A model generated the notes under the pieces. The model was given only the letters and a program-made list of their open reading frames with translations. It was not told the origin of the DNA and searched no databases. Of a stretch of DNA of 64,000 bases, positions 47,030-57,924 are shown in pieces. This DNA is from Nocardia sp. NRRL S-836 (lineage in GTDB: Bacteria > Actinomycetota > Actinomycetes > Mycobacteriales > Pseudonocardiaceae), in contig NZ_LGDY01000107.1 in NCBI RefSeq assembly GCF_001279525.1, forward strand, positions 62,001 through 126,000, read 5' to 3'. The first letter of the stretch is position 1. The number at the start of each line of letters is the position of its first letter. The position numbers and the translations under genes are program-made.

Positions 47030-47563
47030 TCAGTTCACATGCCTCCTCAGGTGGTCGGCGACCAGGGCCGCGTGGGACAGGGGTGTGCTGAGGTCGTCGG
47101 CGTCGCCGTTCGTCGTGTAGTCGAGCAGGACGACGGGCGCCGACTCGGCTAAGGCGCGCAGCTCCGCGACGAGGCCGGCCACCCGGTGTTCGAGGACCCA
47201 GCGGTACGTCGGCAGGTAGATCTCGTGGCGGGCGGTGCGGTAGTCGAGCAGGGAGGTGCCGTGCAGCCCGGCGCGATGGCCGCGCACCGGGCCGAAGCGG
47301 CGGACGGTGCGCTTGAGGCCCTTCATGGTGCGGACGGTCAGCTTCGAGGCGTCCACATCGGACTCGGCGAAGACCTTCAGGGCCTGCCAGACGCCCTCGA
47401 CGGACTCGCTCACCACACCGGGCGACATCGGCACCGGGATACCGCCGTGCGGGTAGAACGGGCTGAAGCGCACCCACGGCTCCGGGCCGCGCGACGTCAC
47501 GTCGACCACGACCGCGTCGGGACGCTGCACCTTGCGACGCCTGCTCGCCACCTCGATCCGCAC
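47030..47563 (-). CDS. Conserved hypothetical protein (DUF6939-like)
   Basis: A 177-residue protein. GTG 47563 follows AAGGAG at seven bases. VQRPDAVVVDVTSRGPEPWV, RFSPFYPHGGIPVPMSPGVV and SVEGVWQALKVFAESDVD form a strongly patterned N-terminal half; YLPTYRWVLEHRVAGLVAEL and VVLLDYTTNGDADDLSTPLSHA the C-terminal half. This matches a family I recall as DUF6939, of unknown function; the family name is from memory. No membrane segment or signal. Confidence 0.75.
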   Translation of the reverse strand: MRIEVASRRRKVQRPDAVVVDVTSRGPEPWVRFSPFYPHGGIPVPMSPGVVSESVEGVWQALKVFAESDVDASKLTVRTMKGLKRTVRRFGPVRGHRAGLHGTSLLDYRTARHEIYLPTYRWVLEHRVAGLVAELRALAESAPVVLLDYTTNGDADDLSTPLSHAALVADHLRRHVN

Positions 47564-47630
47564 CGGACACTCCTTCCTCGGGTGGTTCGAGCATGGCAGG
47601 AGGGTCTGACAATTTTCGGAGGGTGCGCGG

Positions 47631-48545
47631 TCAGCGGACCGCGGGCTCCGCAACGGCCTTCGTTGACACGACACGGCTTCGTTGAGTCAGCACCACACAC
47701 ACGAGCACGATCGCGGCGGTGAGCAGTGCGGGCCAGCCGACCGGTTCGCCGAGCACGAGCGCGGCCCAGCCGAGGGACAGCACGGGCTGGGCGAGCTGGA
47801 GCTGGCCGATCTTCGCGACACCGCCCGCGGCCATCGCCGCGTACCAGGCGACGAAGCCGAGGAACATCGAAATCGTGGTCACGTAAGCGAAGTGGAACCA
47901 CACCGTGCCGGTGGCGCGCGAGAAGTCGGCTGTGTACAGCGAAACCGGGATGGTCACCGGCAGCGCGACGACCAGCGCCCAGCAGATCGTGTTGGCGCCG
48001 CCGAGCTCGCGCGACAGCGCGCCGCCCTCCGCGTACCCGAGGCCGCACACCACGACCGCGATCAGCAGGTAGCCGTCGGCCAGGCTGAACGAGCCGGAGA
48101 GGCCGCCACCGGCCGCCACGAAACCGAGCACGGCGAGCAGCCCGGCGCCGCTGGAGAGCCAGAACACGAAGGGCGGGCGTTCGTGGGCGCGCAGGACGGC
48201 CCAGATCGCGGTCGACATGGGCAGCACGGCGATGACGACGGCGCCGTGCGCAGAGGTCTGCGTGGTGAGGGCCAAGGACGTGAAGAGCGGGAAGCCGATG
48301 ACGATCCCGGCGGCGACCACGACCAGGCGGCGCACCTGCGTTACCGAAGGCAGCGGCGCGCGGGATAACGCGAGGTAGGCGATGGCCAGCACGGCGGCAC
48401 CCACGGCGCGGCCGAACGCGACGAACCACGGGTCGAGTCCCTGCACCGCCAAGCGGGTCGCGGGCAGCGAGTAGCTGAACCCCAGCACCGCGAGCGCGCC
48501 GAGTGTTACCCCCGGAGGCACGATAACGTTACTCTTGGCTCTCAT
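47631..48545 (-). CDS. EamA/DMT family transporter
   Basis: A 304-residue ten-helix exporter with two EamA repeats: GVTLGALAVLGFSYSLPATRLAV to about residue 140, and VCGLGYAEGGALSREL to GQLQLAQPVLSLGWAALVLGEPV. Such proteins export amino acids or metabolites. ATG 48545 overlaps head-to-head with the ATG of the MocR gene; TATCCT sits five bases before it, so the mRNA may be leaderless. GTG 48521 is an alternative start. It is the probable target of the divergent MocR regulator. Confidence 0.88.
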   Translation of the reverse strand: MRAKSNVIVPPGVTLGALAVLGFSYSLPATRLAVQGLDPWFVAFGRAVGAAVLAIAYLALSRAPLPSVTQVRRLVVVAAGIVIGFPLFTSLALTTQTSAHGAVVIAVLPMSTAIWAVLRAHERPPFVFWLSSGAGLLAVLGFVAAGGGLSGSFSLADGYLLIAVVVCGLGYAEGGALSRELGGANTICWALVVALPVTIPVSLYTADFSRATGTVWFHFAYVTTISMFLGFVAWYAAMAAGGVAKIGQLQLAQPVLSLGWAALVLGEPVGWPALLTAAIVLVCVVLTQRSRVVSTKAVAEPAVR

Positions 48546-49929
48546 GAACGAGGATAACGCAGCCGTGCGCGTTATCGAGGACCTGAGAGCGACGGCACGG
48601 TCCGGTCGCGCGGGCGATCGGATGCCGTCGGTGCGCGAGCTGATGGCGCGGCACAGGGCTTCGCCGGCGACCGTGCAGCAGGCGATCCAGCGGGTCGCCG
48701 CGGAGGGGCTGGTCGAGGTCCGGCCCGGCCGCGGCAGCTTCGTCGCCGCGCGCGCCGGACGGGCAAGCGGCCAGGACCTGTCGTGGCAGTCGGTGGCGCT
48801 GGGCGAGGGACGGCCGGGCGAGGAACTGGTCGCGAACCTGCTCGCGGTGCCGAAACCCGAGGTCATCCAGCTCTCCAGCGGCTACCTCGACCCGGACCTG
48901 CAGCCCACCGAGGCGCTCGGCGCGGCACTCACCCGCGCCGCGCGCCGGCCCGCGTCGTGGGGGCGGGTGCCGGTCGAGGGCTCGGAGGAGCTGCGCGCCT
49001 GGTTCGCCAGGGAGGCGGGCGGCGAGCTCCGCGCCGGTGACATGACGGTGTGCGCGGGCGCGCAGGAAGCGCTCGCCACGGTGTTCCGCGGCCTCGGCGA
49101 ACGCGGCGGCACCGTGCTGGTCGAGTCGCCCACCTACCTCGGGGCGATCGCGGCCGCACGGGACGCGGGGCTCAAGGTCGTGCCGGTGCCCGCGGACGAG
49201 GACGGCGTGCGCCCGGAACTGCTGCAGGCCGCCTTCACGCACACGGGCGCGAAGCTCTTCTACTGCCAGCCGCTGCACGCGAACCCGCACGGCGGCGTGC
49301 TGTCCGACGACCGGCGGCCCGAGGTGCTGCGGATCGTCGCCGCGGCCGGGGCGTTCCTGGTCGAGGACGACTGGGCGCGCGGCTTCACCCTCGACGGCAC
49401 CGCGCCGCCCACCATGGCCTCGCAGGACACCGATGGGCACGTCGTGTACGTCCGCTCGCTGACCAAGGTCGCCGCGCCGGGGCTGCGGGTGGCGGCGATC
49501 GGCGCGCGCGGACCGGCCGGGCGGCGGCTGCGGACGACCCGCTCGCGGCAGGACCTGTACGTCGCGGGACCGTTGCAGGAGGCGGCGATCGACTTCGTGA
49601 CGTCCCCGGTCTGGCGACGGCACCTGCGCACGCTCCAGCAGGCCCTGCGGTCCCGGCGCGACGCCCTGCGGACCGCGCTCGCCACCCACCTGCCCGAGTT
49701 CACCGTCGCCCCGTCCTCCGGCGGCCTGCACCTGTGGGTGACGTTGCCGGACGGGCTCGACGACGTCGAGCTGACCACCGCCGCCGCGGCCCGCGACGTG
49801 GTGGTGTTCCCGGGACGGCCGTGGTTCGCGGCTGAACCGTCCGGCAACTTCCTCCGTTTGACCTACGGGGGCGCGCCGGAGCACGCGCTGGTCGAAGGCG
49901 TTCGCCGATTGTCTGACATCACTCGTTAA
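48544..49929 (+). CDS. MocR/PdxR-type regulator (GntR helix-turn-helix plus aminotransferase domain)
   Basis: A 461-residue protein. Winged helix at residues about 5-75 (GDRMPSVRELMARHRASPATVQQAIQRVAAEGLVEVRPGRGSF), then a fold-type I aminotransferase domain: FYCQPLHANPHGGVLSDDRR, AFLVEDDWARGF with the Asp, and VYVRSLTKVAAPGLRVA with the PLP Lys. These proteins sense PLP, GABA or an amino acid and control a nearby gene, here the divergent EamA exporter. TACTCT eight bases before the ATG suggests a leaderless message. Confidence 0.93.
   Translation: MNEDNAAVRVIEDLRATARSGRAGDRMPSVRELMARHRASPATVQQAIQRVAAEGLVEVRPGRGSFVAARAGRASGQDLSWQSVALGEGRPGEELVANLLAVPKPEVIQLSSGYLDPDLQPTEALGAALTRAARRPASWGRVPVEGSEELRAWFAREAGGELRAGDMTVCAGAQEALATVFRGLGERGGTVLVESPTYLGAIAAARDAGLKVVPVPADEDGVRPELLQAAFTHTGAKLFYCQPLHANPHGGVLSDDRRPEVLRIVAAAGAFLVEDDWARGFTLDGTAPPTMASQDTDGHVVYVRSLTKVAAPGLRVAAIGARGPAGRRLRTTRSRQDLYVAGPLQEAAIDFVTSPVWRRHLRTLQQALRSRRDALRTALATHLPEFTVAPSSGGLHLWVTLPDGLDDVELTTAAAARDVVVFPGRPWFAAEPSGNFLRLTYGGAPEHALVEGVRRLSDITR
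48553..48576. promoter_or_regulatory. Probable MocR operator inside the regulator's own coding start
   Basis: GATAACGC (48553-48560) and GCGTTATC (48569-48576) are perfect inverted arms eight bases apart. A related GATAACGTTA sits at 48522-48531. The palindrome overlies the presumed -10/-35 region of the EamA gene and lies in codons 4-11 of the MocR gene. Confidence 0.6.
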
Positions 49930-49965
49930 CTTGACTGATTCCAGAAAACCAGGCAGGGTAGGAGC

Positions 49966-50400
49966 GTGCCCACGGCTTCCGATTTCGAGCGCATGCTGCG
50001 TGGAGCGTCACTGCGGGTGACAGCTCCGCGGATAGCTGTGCTGTCCGCCGTGCACTCACATCCGCACGCCGACACGGACTCGATCATCGGTGTCGTGCGT
50101 CAGAACCTCGGCGCGGTCTCCCACCAGGCCGTGTACGACGTACTCCGCGCGCTGACCGGAGCAGGCCTGCTGCGGCGGATCGAGCCGCAAGGGTCGGTAG
50201 CGCGCTATGAGGCTCGCGTCGGGGACAACCACCACCACGTCGTATGCCGTTCCTGCGGCGCCATTTCCGACGTCGACTGCGCCGTTGGCCACGCGCCGTG
50301 CCTGGACGCGTCCGACGACCACGGTTTCGTCATCGACGAGGCCGAGGTCATCTACTGGGGCACCTGCCCCGACTGCACGACCGCCGCGAAAAGTTCCTGA
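49966..50400 (+). CDS. furA: Fur family regulator, FurA type
   Basis: A 144-residue Fur-family protein. FERMLRGASLRVTAPRIAVLSAVHSHPHADTDSI and VSHQAVYDVLRALTGAGLLRRIEP form the winged helix. GDNHHHVVCRSCGAISDVDC carries the regulatory metal site and the first C-x2-C; TCPDCTTA the second, so a structural zinc is likely. It is 18 bases upstream of katG, the standard furA-katG pair in which FurA represses katG until oxidation. TTGACT at 49931 could be its -35 box. Confidence 0.95.
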   Translation: MPTASDFERMLRGASLRVTAPRIAVLSAVHSHPHADTDSIIGVVRQNLGAVSHQAVYDVLRALTGAGLLRRIEPQGSVARYEARVGDNHHHVVCRSCGAISDVDCAVGHAPCLDASDDHGFVIDEAEVIYWGTCPDCTTAAKSS

Positions 50401-52665
<2,265 letters not shown>

Positions 52666-52708
52666 CCCTCAGGACGCGCGAACGCCGGAACGGCTGACCG
52701 TTCCCACC

Positions 52709-52755
52709 ACACCCGGTGCCCCAGGCCGATCTTCGGTCTGGGGCACCGGTGTTTT
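52709..52755 (+). terminator. Intrinsic terminator of furA-katG
   Basis: The arm 52709-52724 (ACACCCGGTGCCCCAG) pairs with 52738-52752 (CTGGGGCACCGGTGT) with a single bulged C, followed by TTTT-CGGGG. Position is 43 bases after the katG stop. Confidence 0.9.
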
Positions 52756-53016
52756 CGGGGTTGGGGGCCGACCGGTGTGGGTGCCTGCGCGGGAGGGCGG
52801 GCGGGTTGCCCCGGCTTCCACGCGATTCGGGCGAACCGATGAAGGGCGGGACGCCGGGACAGGTTGCGGGTCCGGTCGCGTTCAGGCCGGGTACCGCGGT
52901 GAAGCTGGGTACCGCGGCGAGGTGAAGCGCCGGAGGCGACGGACCGCGTTAGGACAGAAGGCGGCGGGACGGCAGCTTGGCGTGGTGTGCGGAAGGCGGC
53001 AGGCGGCCGTGGTGAG

Positions 53017-53121
53017 GCCGAAGGCGATGGACGCCAGCGGGCGGGAGGACGGCAGACGGGCGTGCTGACCCGCCACGTCGGGGCGATCACCGGCTCTGGC
53101 AACGACATGGCGCCACGCCGC
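53017..53121. repeat. 105-bp element, copy A
   Basis: This segment (starting GCCGAAGGCGATGGACGCCA and ending ATGGCGCCACGCCGC) returns as copy B at 53348-53452 with about 85-90% identity and no gaps. The core GGAGGACGGCAGACGGGCGTG and GCGATCACCGGCTCTG is identical in both. Confidence 0.8.
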
Positions 53122-53347
53122 AGGCACATCACCGGACCGGGATGGTCGTTTCGGGCACCACTCCTCTCAGCCGAGACTGGCTAGCGGCCTCGGAGGCAGG
53201 CCGGCCGCGGCCGGTCATCCCGGGACAACGCTGCCGGAGACCGGTGGCGACGGGCATTCCGCCACACGGCCGCTCGCCGCTTGCGGCGGCGCTGACCGGA
53301 GCCAAGCCCCGGCTCCGATCAGCGGAGCCCACGCCAGAGACGCGGTG

Positions 53348-53452
53348 GCCGAAGGTGACAGACGGCAGCGGGCCGGAGGACGGCAGACGGGCGTGATGAG
53401 CCGTCGCATCGGCGCGATCACCGGCTCTGACAACGACATCGCTCCACGCCGC
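53348..53452. repeat. 105-bp element, copy B
   Basis: Second copy of the element at 53017-53121, same orientation, 331 bases further on. In one plus-strand frame both copies read a related peptide (RQRAGGRQTGV, GAITGS, APRR), and both stay open on the minus strand too, so the open frames alone do not prove coding. Confidence 0.8.
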
Positions 53453-53482
53453 CGCTCATCGACGGGCGGTGGGCCGTTGCGG

Positions 53483-53560
53483 CACACGCCCAGCGTCGCA
53501 GGGCACGGCGGCCACCTCCGACACACGCCCAGCGCCGCAGGGCACGGCGGCCACCCAGGC
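53483..53560. repeat. 39-bp tandem repeat, two units
   Basis: CACACGCCCAGCGTCGCAGG starts the first unit at 53483 and the nearly identical second unit starts at 53522; the shared part GCAGGGCACGGCGGCCACC is exact. It lies just beyond the end of the DedA gene. Confidence 0.75.
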
Positions 53561-53573
53561 GTGTGGGCGGCGG

Positions 53574-54224
53574 TCAGCGGATTCGAGGGAGCACCTCCGT
53601 GGCGTCGTGGTCGGAGATGGGGGCCGGGCGGCGACGGGTGCGGATGCGGGTGATCACGAAGTAGGTGAAGGCGATGGCGAGGGCGGCGAGCACGAGTTTC
53701 TGGAAGACGCCGGCGTAGGAGTCGACGAGGTGCCAGTTCTCGCCGAGCAGGAAACCGGCGCCGACGAAGATGGCGTTCCAGATCAGGCTGCCCGCCGTGG
53801 TGAGGAGGAGGAAGGTGGCGAAGTTCATCCGGGCCACGCCCGCGGGTAAAGAGATGAAACTGCGGAACAACGGCACCATTCGGCCGAAGAACACGGCTTT
53901 GGTGCCGTGGCGGGTGAACCAGGCCTCGGTTTTGTCGAAGTCGGTGACCCGGACCAGCGGGATGCGGGCGACCAGGCGGCGGGTGCGGTCGCGGCCCAGG
54001 AGCAGGCCCGCGAAGTAGACGATCACGGCACCGGCCACGGAGCCGAGCGTGGTCCAGAACAGTGCCGCGGGCAGGCTGAACACGCCCTTGCTCGCGGAGA
54101 AGCCCGCCAGCGGCAGCACCAGCTCGCTCGGGATCGGCGGGAACAGGTTGTCCAGGCCCACGACCACGGCGGCGCCCACGCCGCCCAGCGACTCCATCAA
54201 CTCGACTGCCCACTCGGCCAGCAT
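53574..54224 (-). CDS. DedA family (VTT domain) membrane protein
   Basis: A 216-residue membrane protein from ATG 54224 after AAGGGAAAA. LDNLFPPIPSELVLPLAGFSASKG is the DedA re-entrant motif with the conserved Glu, FFGRMVPLFRSFISLPAGVARMNFATF the second half with the essential Arg residues, and GSLIWNAIFVGAGFLLG the next helix. DedA proteins act in lipid-carrier recycling, for example flipping of undecaprenyl phosphate. Downstream of it lie tandem repeats. Confidence 0.93.
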   Translation of the reverse strand: MLAEWAVELMESLGGVGAAVVVGLDNLFPPIPSELVLPLAGFSASKGVFSLPAALFWTTLGSVAGAVIVYFAGLLLGRDRTRRLVARIPLVRVTDFDKTEAWFTRHGTKAVFFGRMVPLFRSFISLPAGVARMNFATFLLLTTAGSLIWNAIFVGAGFLLGENWHLVDSYAGVFQKLVLAALAIAFTYFVITRIRTRRRPAPISDHDATEVLPRIR

Positions 54225-54383
54225 TCGTTTTCCCTTGTTCGGTGATTGGTCGGGGTCAACGTTAGGAATGGGGACGGGGATGGGGCCATGGGGTTGAGCG
54301 TTGAGAATCGTGGGGAAAACCGCAGGGCAATACTGTGGTAAACCACAATGCCGCGGTCGGGGGCGGGCAGTACGGTGAGGAAT

Positions 54384-55508
54384 GTGCATCAGGGGGAACA
54401 ACTCACCGCCGGCTCGGTGGTGCGCAGGTGGTTCCGGGCGTTCTACGGGGTGCTCGCCGGAACGGTGAGCGTCCTGCCCGATCTGGCGGCGGCGGTGCTG
54501 GGGGTCGGCGTCGTCAAGATGACCGAGCTGGAGCTCCTGCGGATCGCCCGGTACGGGGACGCGGCCCACGCCGATCCGCTGACACCGCGCCGGTGCCAGC
54601 GCTACCTCGGCGTGCGGTGGCTCGTGGGTGCGCTGGGTTTCGGCGTCATCTTCATGTTGCTGCTCTACCTCGTCACGGCGCTGTCGATGCTGACGGCGTG
54701 GTTGTTCGACGGGCACTGGGGCCTGGTCAGGGACGGCGACCGGGTCGACGCGGAGCTGATCGCGGTGGCGACGCTGCCGGGCACGTTGCTGATCTTCGTC
54801 TCGCTGGCGGGCGTGACCGGGGTGGCGGCGCTGGACCGGTGGCTCGCGACGACGATGCTCGGCCGCAGCCACCAGACGCTGCTGCGGCAGCGGGTCGAGG
54901 AGCTGACCAGCACGCGGGCGGGGGTGATCGAGGCGATCGACGACGAGCGCAGGCGCATCGAGCGCGACCTGCACGACGGCGTGCAGCAGCGGCTCGTCGC
55001 GCTGGGCATGCTGATCGGCAGGGCCCGCCGGATGAGGGGTGAGGAGCAGTTGCAGGAGCTGCTGCGCCAGGCGCACGACACCGCGGCCGAGGCGATCGAC
55101 GAGCTGCGCGAGGTCGCCACCCGCGTCTACCCGGCGGTGCTGGACGACTCCGGGCTGGACACGGCGCTCGAGGTGCTGGCCGAGCGGTCGAGCGTGCGGG
55201 TCGAGATCGGCAACGGGCTCACCGGGCCGCCGGGTACCGCGCTGGAGACGGTGATCTACTTCGTGGTGTCGGAGGCCGTGAACAACGCGGCCAAGCACGC
55301 CGGCCCGTCGGTCGTCGAGGTGTCGCTGCGGCAGGGGCCGGACGGCATCACGGTCACCGTGCGGGACGACGGCATCGGCGGGGCGGACCCCGGTGGCACC
55401 GGGCTGTCCGGCCTCGCCAGGAGGGTCAAGGCGGTGGACGGAACGTTCGAGGTGAGCAGCCCGCCGGGCGGCCCCACCACGGTCTGCGCGAGGTTGCCGT
55501 GCGGGTGA
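54384..55508 (+). CDS. NarL-type sensor histidine kinase
   Basis: A 374-residue kinase. GTG 54384 follows GTGAGGA; the frame opens 36 bases earlier without such a site. Two long hydrophobic regions (about 30-60 and 85-175) give four helices. The kinase core starts with RRRIERDLHDGVQQRLVALGMLIGRA, phospho-acceptor His in LHDGVQQ; N box VSEAVNNAAKHAGPS, G1 DDGIGG and G2 GTGLSGLARRV. This is the standard HisKA_3/HATPase_c partner of LuxR-type regulators; the response regulator gene overlaps its end by 10 bp. Confidence 0.92.
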   Translation: MHQGEQLTAGSVVRRWFRAFYGVLAGTVSVLPDLAAAVLGVGVVKMTELELLRIARYGDAAHADPLTPRRCQRYLGVRWLVGALGFGVIFMLLLYLVTALSMLTAWLFDGHWGLVRDGDRVDAELIAVATLPGTLLIFVSLAGVTGVAALDRWLATTMLGRSHQTLLRQRVEELTSTRAGVIEAIDDERRRIERDLHDGVQQRLVALGMLIGRARRMRGEEQLQELLRQAHDTAAEAIDELREVATRVYPAVLDDSGLDTALEVLAERSSVRVEIGNGLTGPPGTALETVIYFVVSEAVNNAAKHAGPSVVEVSLRQGPDGITVTVRDDGIGGADPGGTGLSGLARRVKAVDGTFEVSSPPGGPTTVCARLPCG

Positions 55509-56143
55509 TCCTGGCCGAGGACTCGACGCTGCTGCGCGAAGGCCTCATCCGGTTGCTGGCCGAGGAGGGCCACGACGTCGTCGCGGCGGTCGGCACGGCG
55601 CCCGAGCTGCTCAGCGCCACCGAGCGCCACCAGCCGGACGTGGTGGTCACGGACGTCCGGATGCCGCCGGACCACAAGGACGACGGCATGCGCGCCGCGC
55701 TGGAGATCCGCGAGCGGTGGCCGGCGGTCGCCGTGCTCGTGCTCTCCCAGTACGTGGAGAACCGCTACGCCACCGAACTGATCACCAGCACCGGCGGCAA
55801 GGTCGGCTACCTGCTCAAGGACCGCGTCGCCCAGGTCGACGAGTTCCTGGACGCGCTCGACCGGGTCGCGGCGGGCGGGGCGGCGTTCGACCCGGAGGTC
55901 GTGCGCAGGCTGCTGACCAGGACGACCCACGCCGACCCGCTCGACACCCTGACCAACCGCGAGAAGGAGGTCCTCGAACTGATGGCGCAGGGCCTGACGA
56001 ACGCGCGCATCTCCGCGCAGCTGCACATCTCGCAGAGCGCCGCGGAGAAGCACATCAACGCGATCTTCGACAAGCTCCAGCTCAGCGGCTCCTCCGGCGT
56101 GAGCCGCCGCGTGATGGCCGTCGTCCGCTACCTGGGCAGCTGA
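55499..56143 (+). CDS. NarL family response regulator
   Basis: A 214-residue regulator. GTG 55499 gives VRVILAEDSTLLREG; GTG 55505 is an alternative that would create a GTGA overlap. Receiver Asp in VVVTDVRMPPDHKDDG, Thr/Ser switch VLVLSQYVE and Lys in GYLLKDRV. LuxR-type helix-turn-helix LTNREKEVLELMAQGLTNARISAQLHISQSAAEKHINAIFDKL. Works with the kinase encoded just before it. Confidence 0.95.
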   Translation: MRVILAEDSTLLREGLIRLLAEEGHDVVAAVGTAPELLSATERHQPDVVVTDVRMPPDHKDDGMRAALEIRERWPAVAVLVLSQYVENRYATELITSTGGKVGYLLKDRVAQVDEFLDALDRVAAGGAAFDPEVVRRLLTRTTHADPLDTLTNREKEVLELMAQGLTNARISAQLHISQSAAEKHINAIFDKLQLSGSSGVSRRVMAVVRYLGS

Positions 56144-56380
56144 ACGGCGTGTGCCGACTCTCACAGGGATTCCCGTCACCGCAGTTCGAGCCAAAAAGGG
56201 CCTGCTGACAAGCCGCGCGTGCCCATTGGTGCCGTTGATCACCGAATGGAGCCCTGGGCAGCGGAATTGCACCCCGAGCCGCTATTCGCCGGGCTAATCG
56301 AAGAAAGACCCGCCGGGTGTGGAACGGGCGGCGATCAGGTTCTTCACCCGGCTGGAGGAGTTGATCACTATGATGAGTGA

Positions 56381-57883
56381 GTGCCCCTGAGTCGCCGTCC
56401 TCTGTCGCTGCTCGCTGCGCTCGCGCTTCTCGGCGCGGTCACGGCGTGCACCAATGCGGCCGCCGGCGACCCCGTGGCAGCCACGAGCGAGAAGAAGCCC
56501 ACGTCATCGGGCACCACCCGCAAGCCGCCGCCACCGCGCAACCAGCTCGCGCTCAAGACGGAGAACGGCAGGCAGAGCCCCGGCGTGGTGATCGCCGGAG
56601 CCGCGGACGCGCCGTACAACTACGCGCCCGCCGTGATGCTCGACAACGGCAAGGTGCGCACGTGGTGGTGCAGCCAGCTCAGCGCCGCGCCGCCCGGCGG
56701 TGACGACATCCTCTACAGCGAGGGCACGTCGCTGGACGGGCCGATGAGCACCGCTGTTCCGGTGTTCTCCGGCAGCGGGGCCAGCTTCGACGCGATGCAC
56801 ACGTGCGACCCGTCGCTGGTCAAGATCGGCAGCACCTACTACATGTATTACACCGGCGCGTCACGTGACAACCACGCGAACGGCAGCGCCGTCGGCGTCG
56901 CGACCAGCCAGGACGGCCGGAGCTGGTCCCGTGCGAACAACGGCCAGTCGATCGTCGTGCCGTCCGGTGACGTGATCCGCGAGAACACCTACGGCGCCGG
57001 TCAGCAGTCGGCCGTCTACCTCGACGGCTGGGTGTACCTGATGTTCACCGACACCACGGGCCTCGCCTCGCACCAGAACGGTGCCGGGCAGTACGTGCTG
57101 CGGTCGAAGGACCCGACGTTCGCGACCGGTGTCGAGGCGCTGGGCCAGTCCGGGTTCCAGCCGGTGCCGGCGACGAACAAGCCGCGCACCCGGTCGGTCG
57201 TCGAGGCGTTCAGCGCCGACTGGATGTGGATCGACGCGGCCTCGACCTGGGCCATCGCGCACTCGACCGACCACGGCACGACCGTGACGTTCTGGAACAA
57301 GGACTTCACCCGCCACCCGTTCAAGCCGGTGCTCATCCCCGGCAGCTGGCGCGAGGGCCCCGGCCTGGTGCGCACGCCGCAGGGGCACGCGCCGATCGAC
57401 GCGGCGGACCCGTGCGGGCGGGTGGCGCTGGACGTGCTGCGGTCCACGGTCGACGGTGGGGCCAACGCGCCCACGAACATCTTCCGCTTCGGCCTCGACG
57501 CGGTCGGGCTGAAGGGCTGCGCGTCCTCGGACGAGGCCAGCGCGCTCAACGGCTTCGCGATGCCCTCGCCGGAACGCACGGTCGACGTGGTCGTGGGCGG
57601 CAAGATCGTGCGGTTCGAACGCCGGTCGGTGGCGGAGAAGTTCGCCCGCGCCGTGCTCGCCGACCGTCCGACCGGGGTCGACTACCTCAAGGTGGCGGCA
57701 CGGGTGCCGGCCGGTGCGCCCGCCGTGGCCAACCCGGACGGCGTCGTCGGGCTGCTGATCGAGAACAAGCTGTGGGTCATCGGCTCGGTGGAGGCCGCGA
57801 CGCTGAACTCGTCGGCGGTCAAGCAGGTGACCGCCGAGCAGTGGGAGCGTTACGAGCGCCACCAGGACCTCTCCGCCCGCTGA
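56381..57883 (+). CDS. Lipoprotein with glycoside-hydrolase-like beta-propeller
   Basis: A 500-residue exported protein. GTG 56381 is the only start that keeps the signal peptide (PLSLLAALALLGAVTACTN, lipobox Cys about residue 23). A Thr/Lys/Pro linker follows. Residues about 70-330 resemble the five-bladed propeller of GH43/GH32-type enzymes: NYAPAVMLDNGKVRTWWC, HTCDPSLVKIGSTYYMYYTGA, YLDGWVYLMFTDTTG. The catalytic acids cannot be assigned with confidence. The C-terminal 100 residues form a separate small domain. A membrane protein gene follows after 41 bases, so both may handle a surface glycan. Confidence 0.75.
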   Translation: MPLSRRPLSLLAALALLGAVTACTNAAAGDPVAATSEKKPTSSGTTRKPPPPRNQLALKTENGRQSPGVVIAGAADAPYNYAPAVMLDNGKVRTWWCSQLSAAPPGGDDILYSEGTSLDGPMSTAVPVFSGSGASFDAMHTCDPSLVKIGSTYYMYYTGASRDNHANGSAVGVATSQDGRSWSRANNGQSIVVPSGDVIRENTYGAGQQSAVYLDGWVYLMFTDTTGLASHQNGAGQYVLRSKDPTFATGVEALGQSGFQPVPATNKPRTRSVVEAFSADWMWIDAASTWAIAHSTDHGTTVTFWNKDFTRHPFKPVLIPGSWREGPGLVRTPQGHAPIDAADPCGRVALDVLRSTVDGGANAPTNIFRFGLDAVGLKGCASSDEASALNGFAMPSPERTVDVVVGGKIVRFERRSVAEKFARAVLADRPTGVDYLKVAARVPAGAPAVANPDGVVGLLIENKLWVIGSVEAATLNSSAVKQVTAEQWERYERHQDLSAR

Positions 57884-57924
57884 CCGGTACCTTCACCCCT
57901 GCAACCGACCTGGGGGACGGCACG

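Larger units (their letters stand above)
52756..53573. other. Long non-coding stretch between katG and the DedA gene
   Basis: About 800 bp without a supported gene. Several frames stay open because GC is high, but none shows a ribosome binding site, consistent third-position bias or a known domain. It contains a duplicated 105-bp element and a 39-bp tandem repeat, listed separately. The promoter of the DedA gene is not here, since that gene reads from the right. Confidence 0.6.

Noticed and set aside
53017..53560. Repeats as a CRISPR array
   Set aside because: Only two copies of each, with long and unequal spacing, and no cas genes.
52987..53653. Open frames on both strands across the repeated 105-bp element
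   Set aside because: No ribosome binding site, no consistent codon bias, and frames stay open on both strands because of GC content. Reported as repeats instead of genes.
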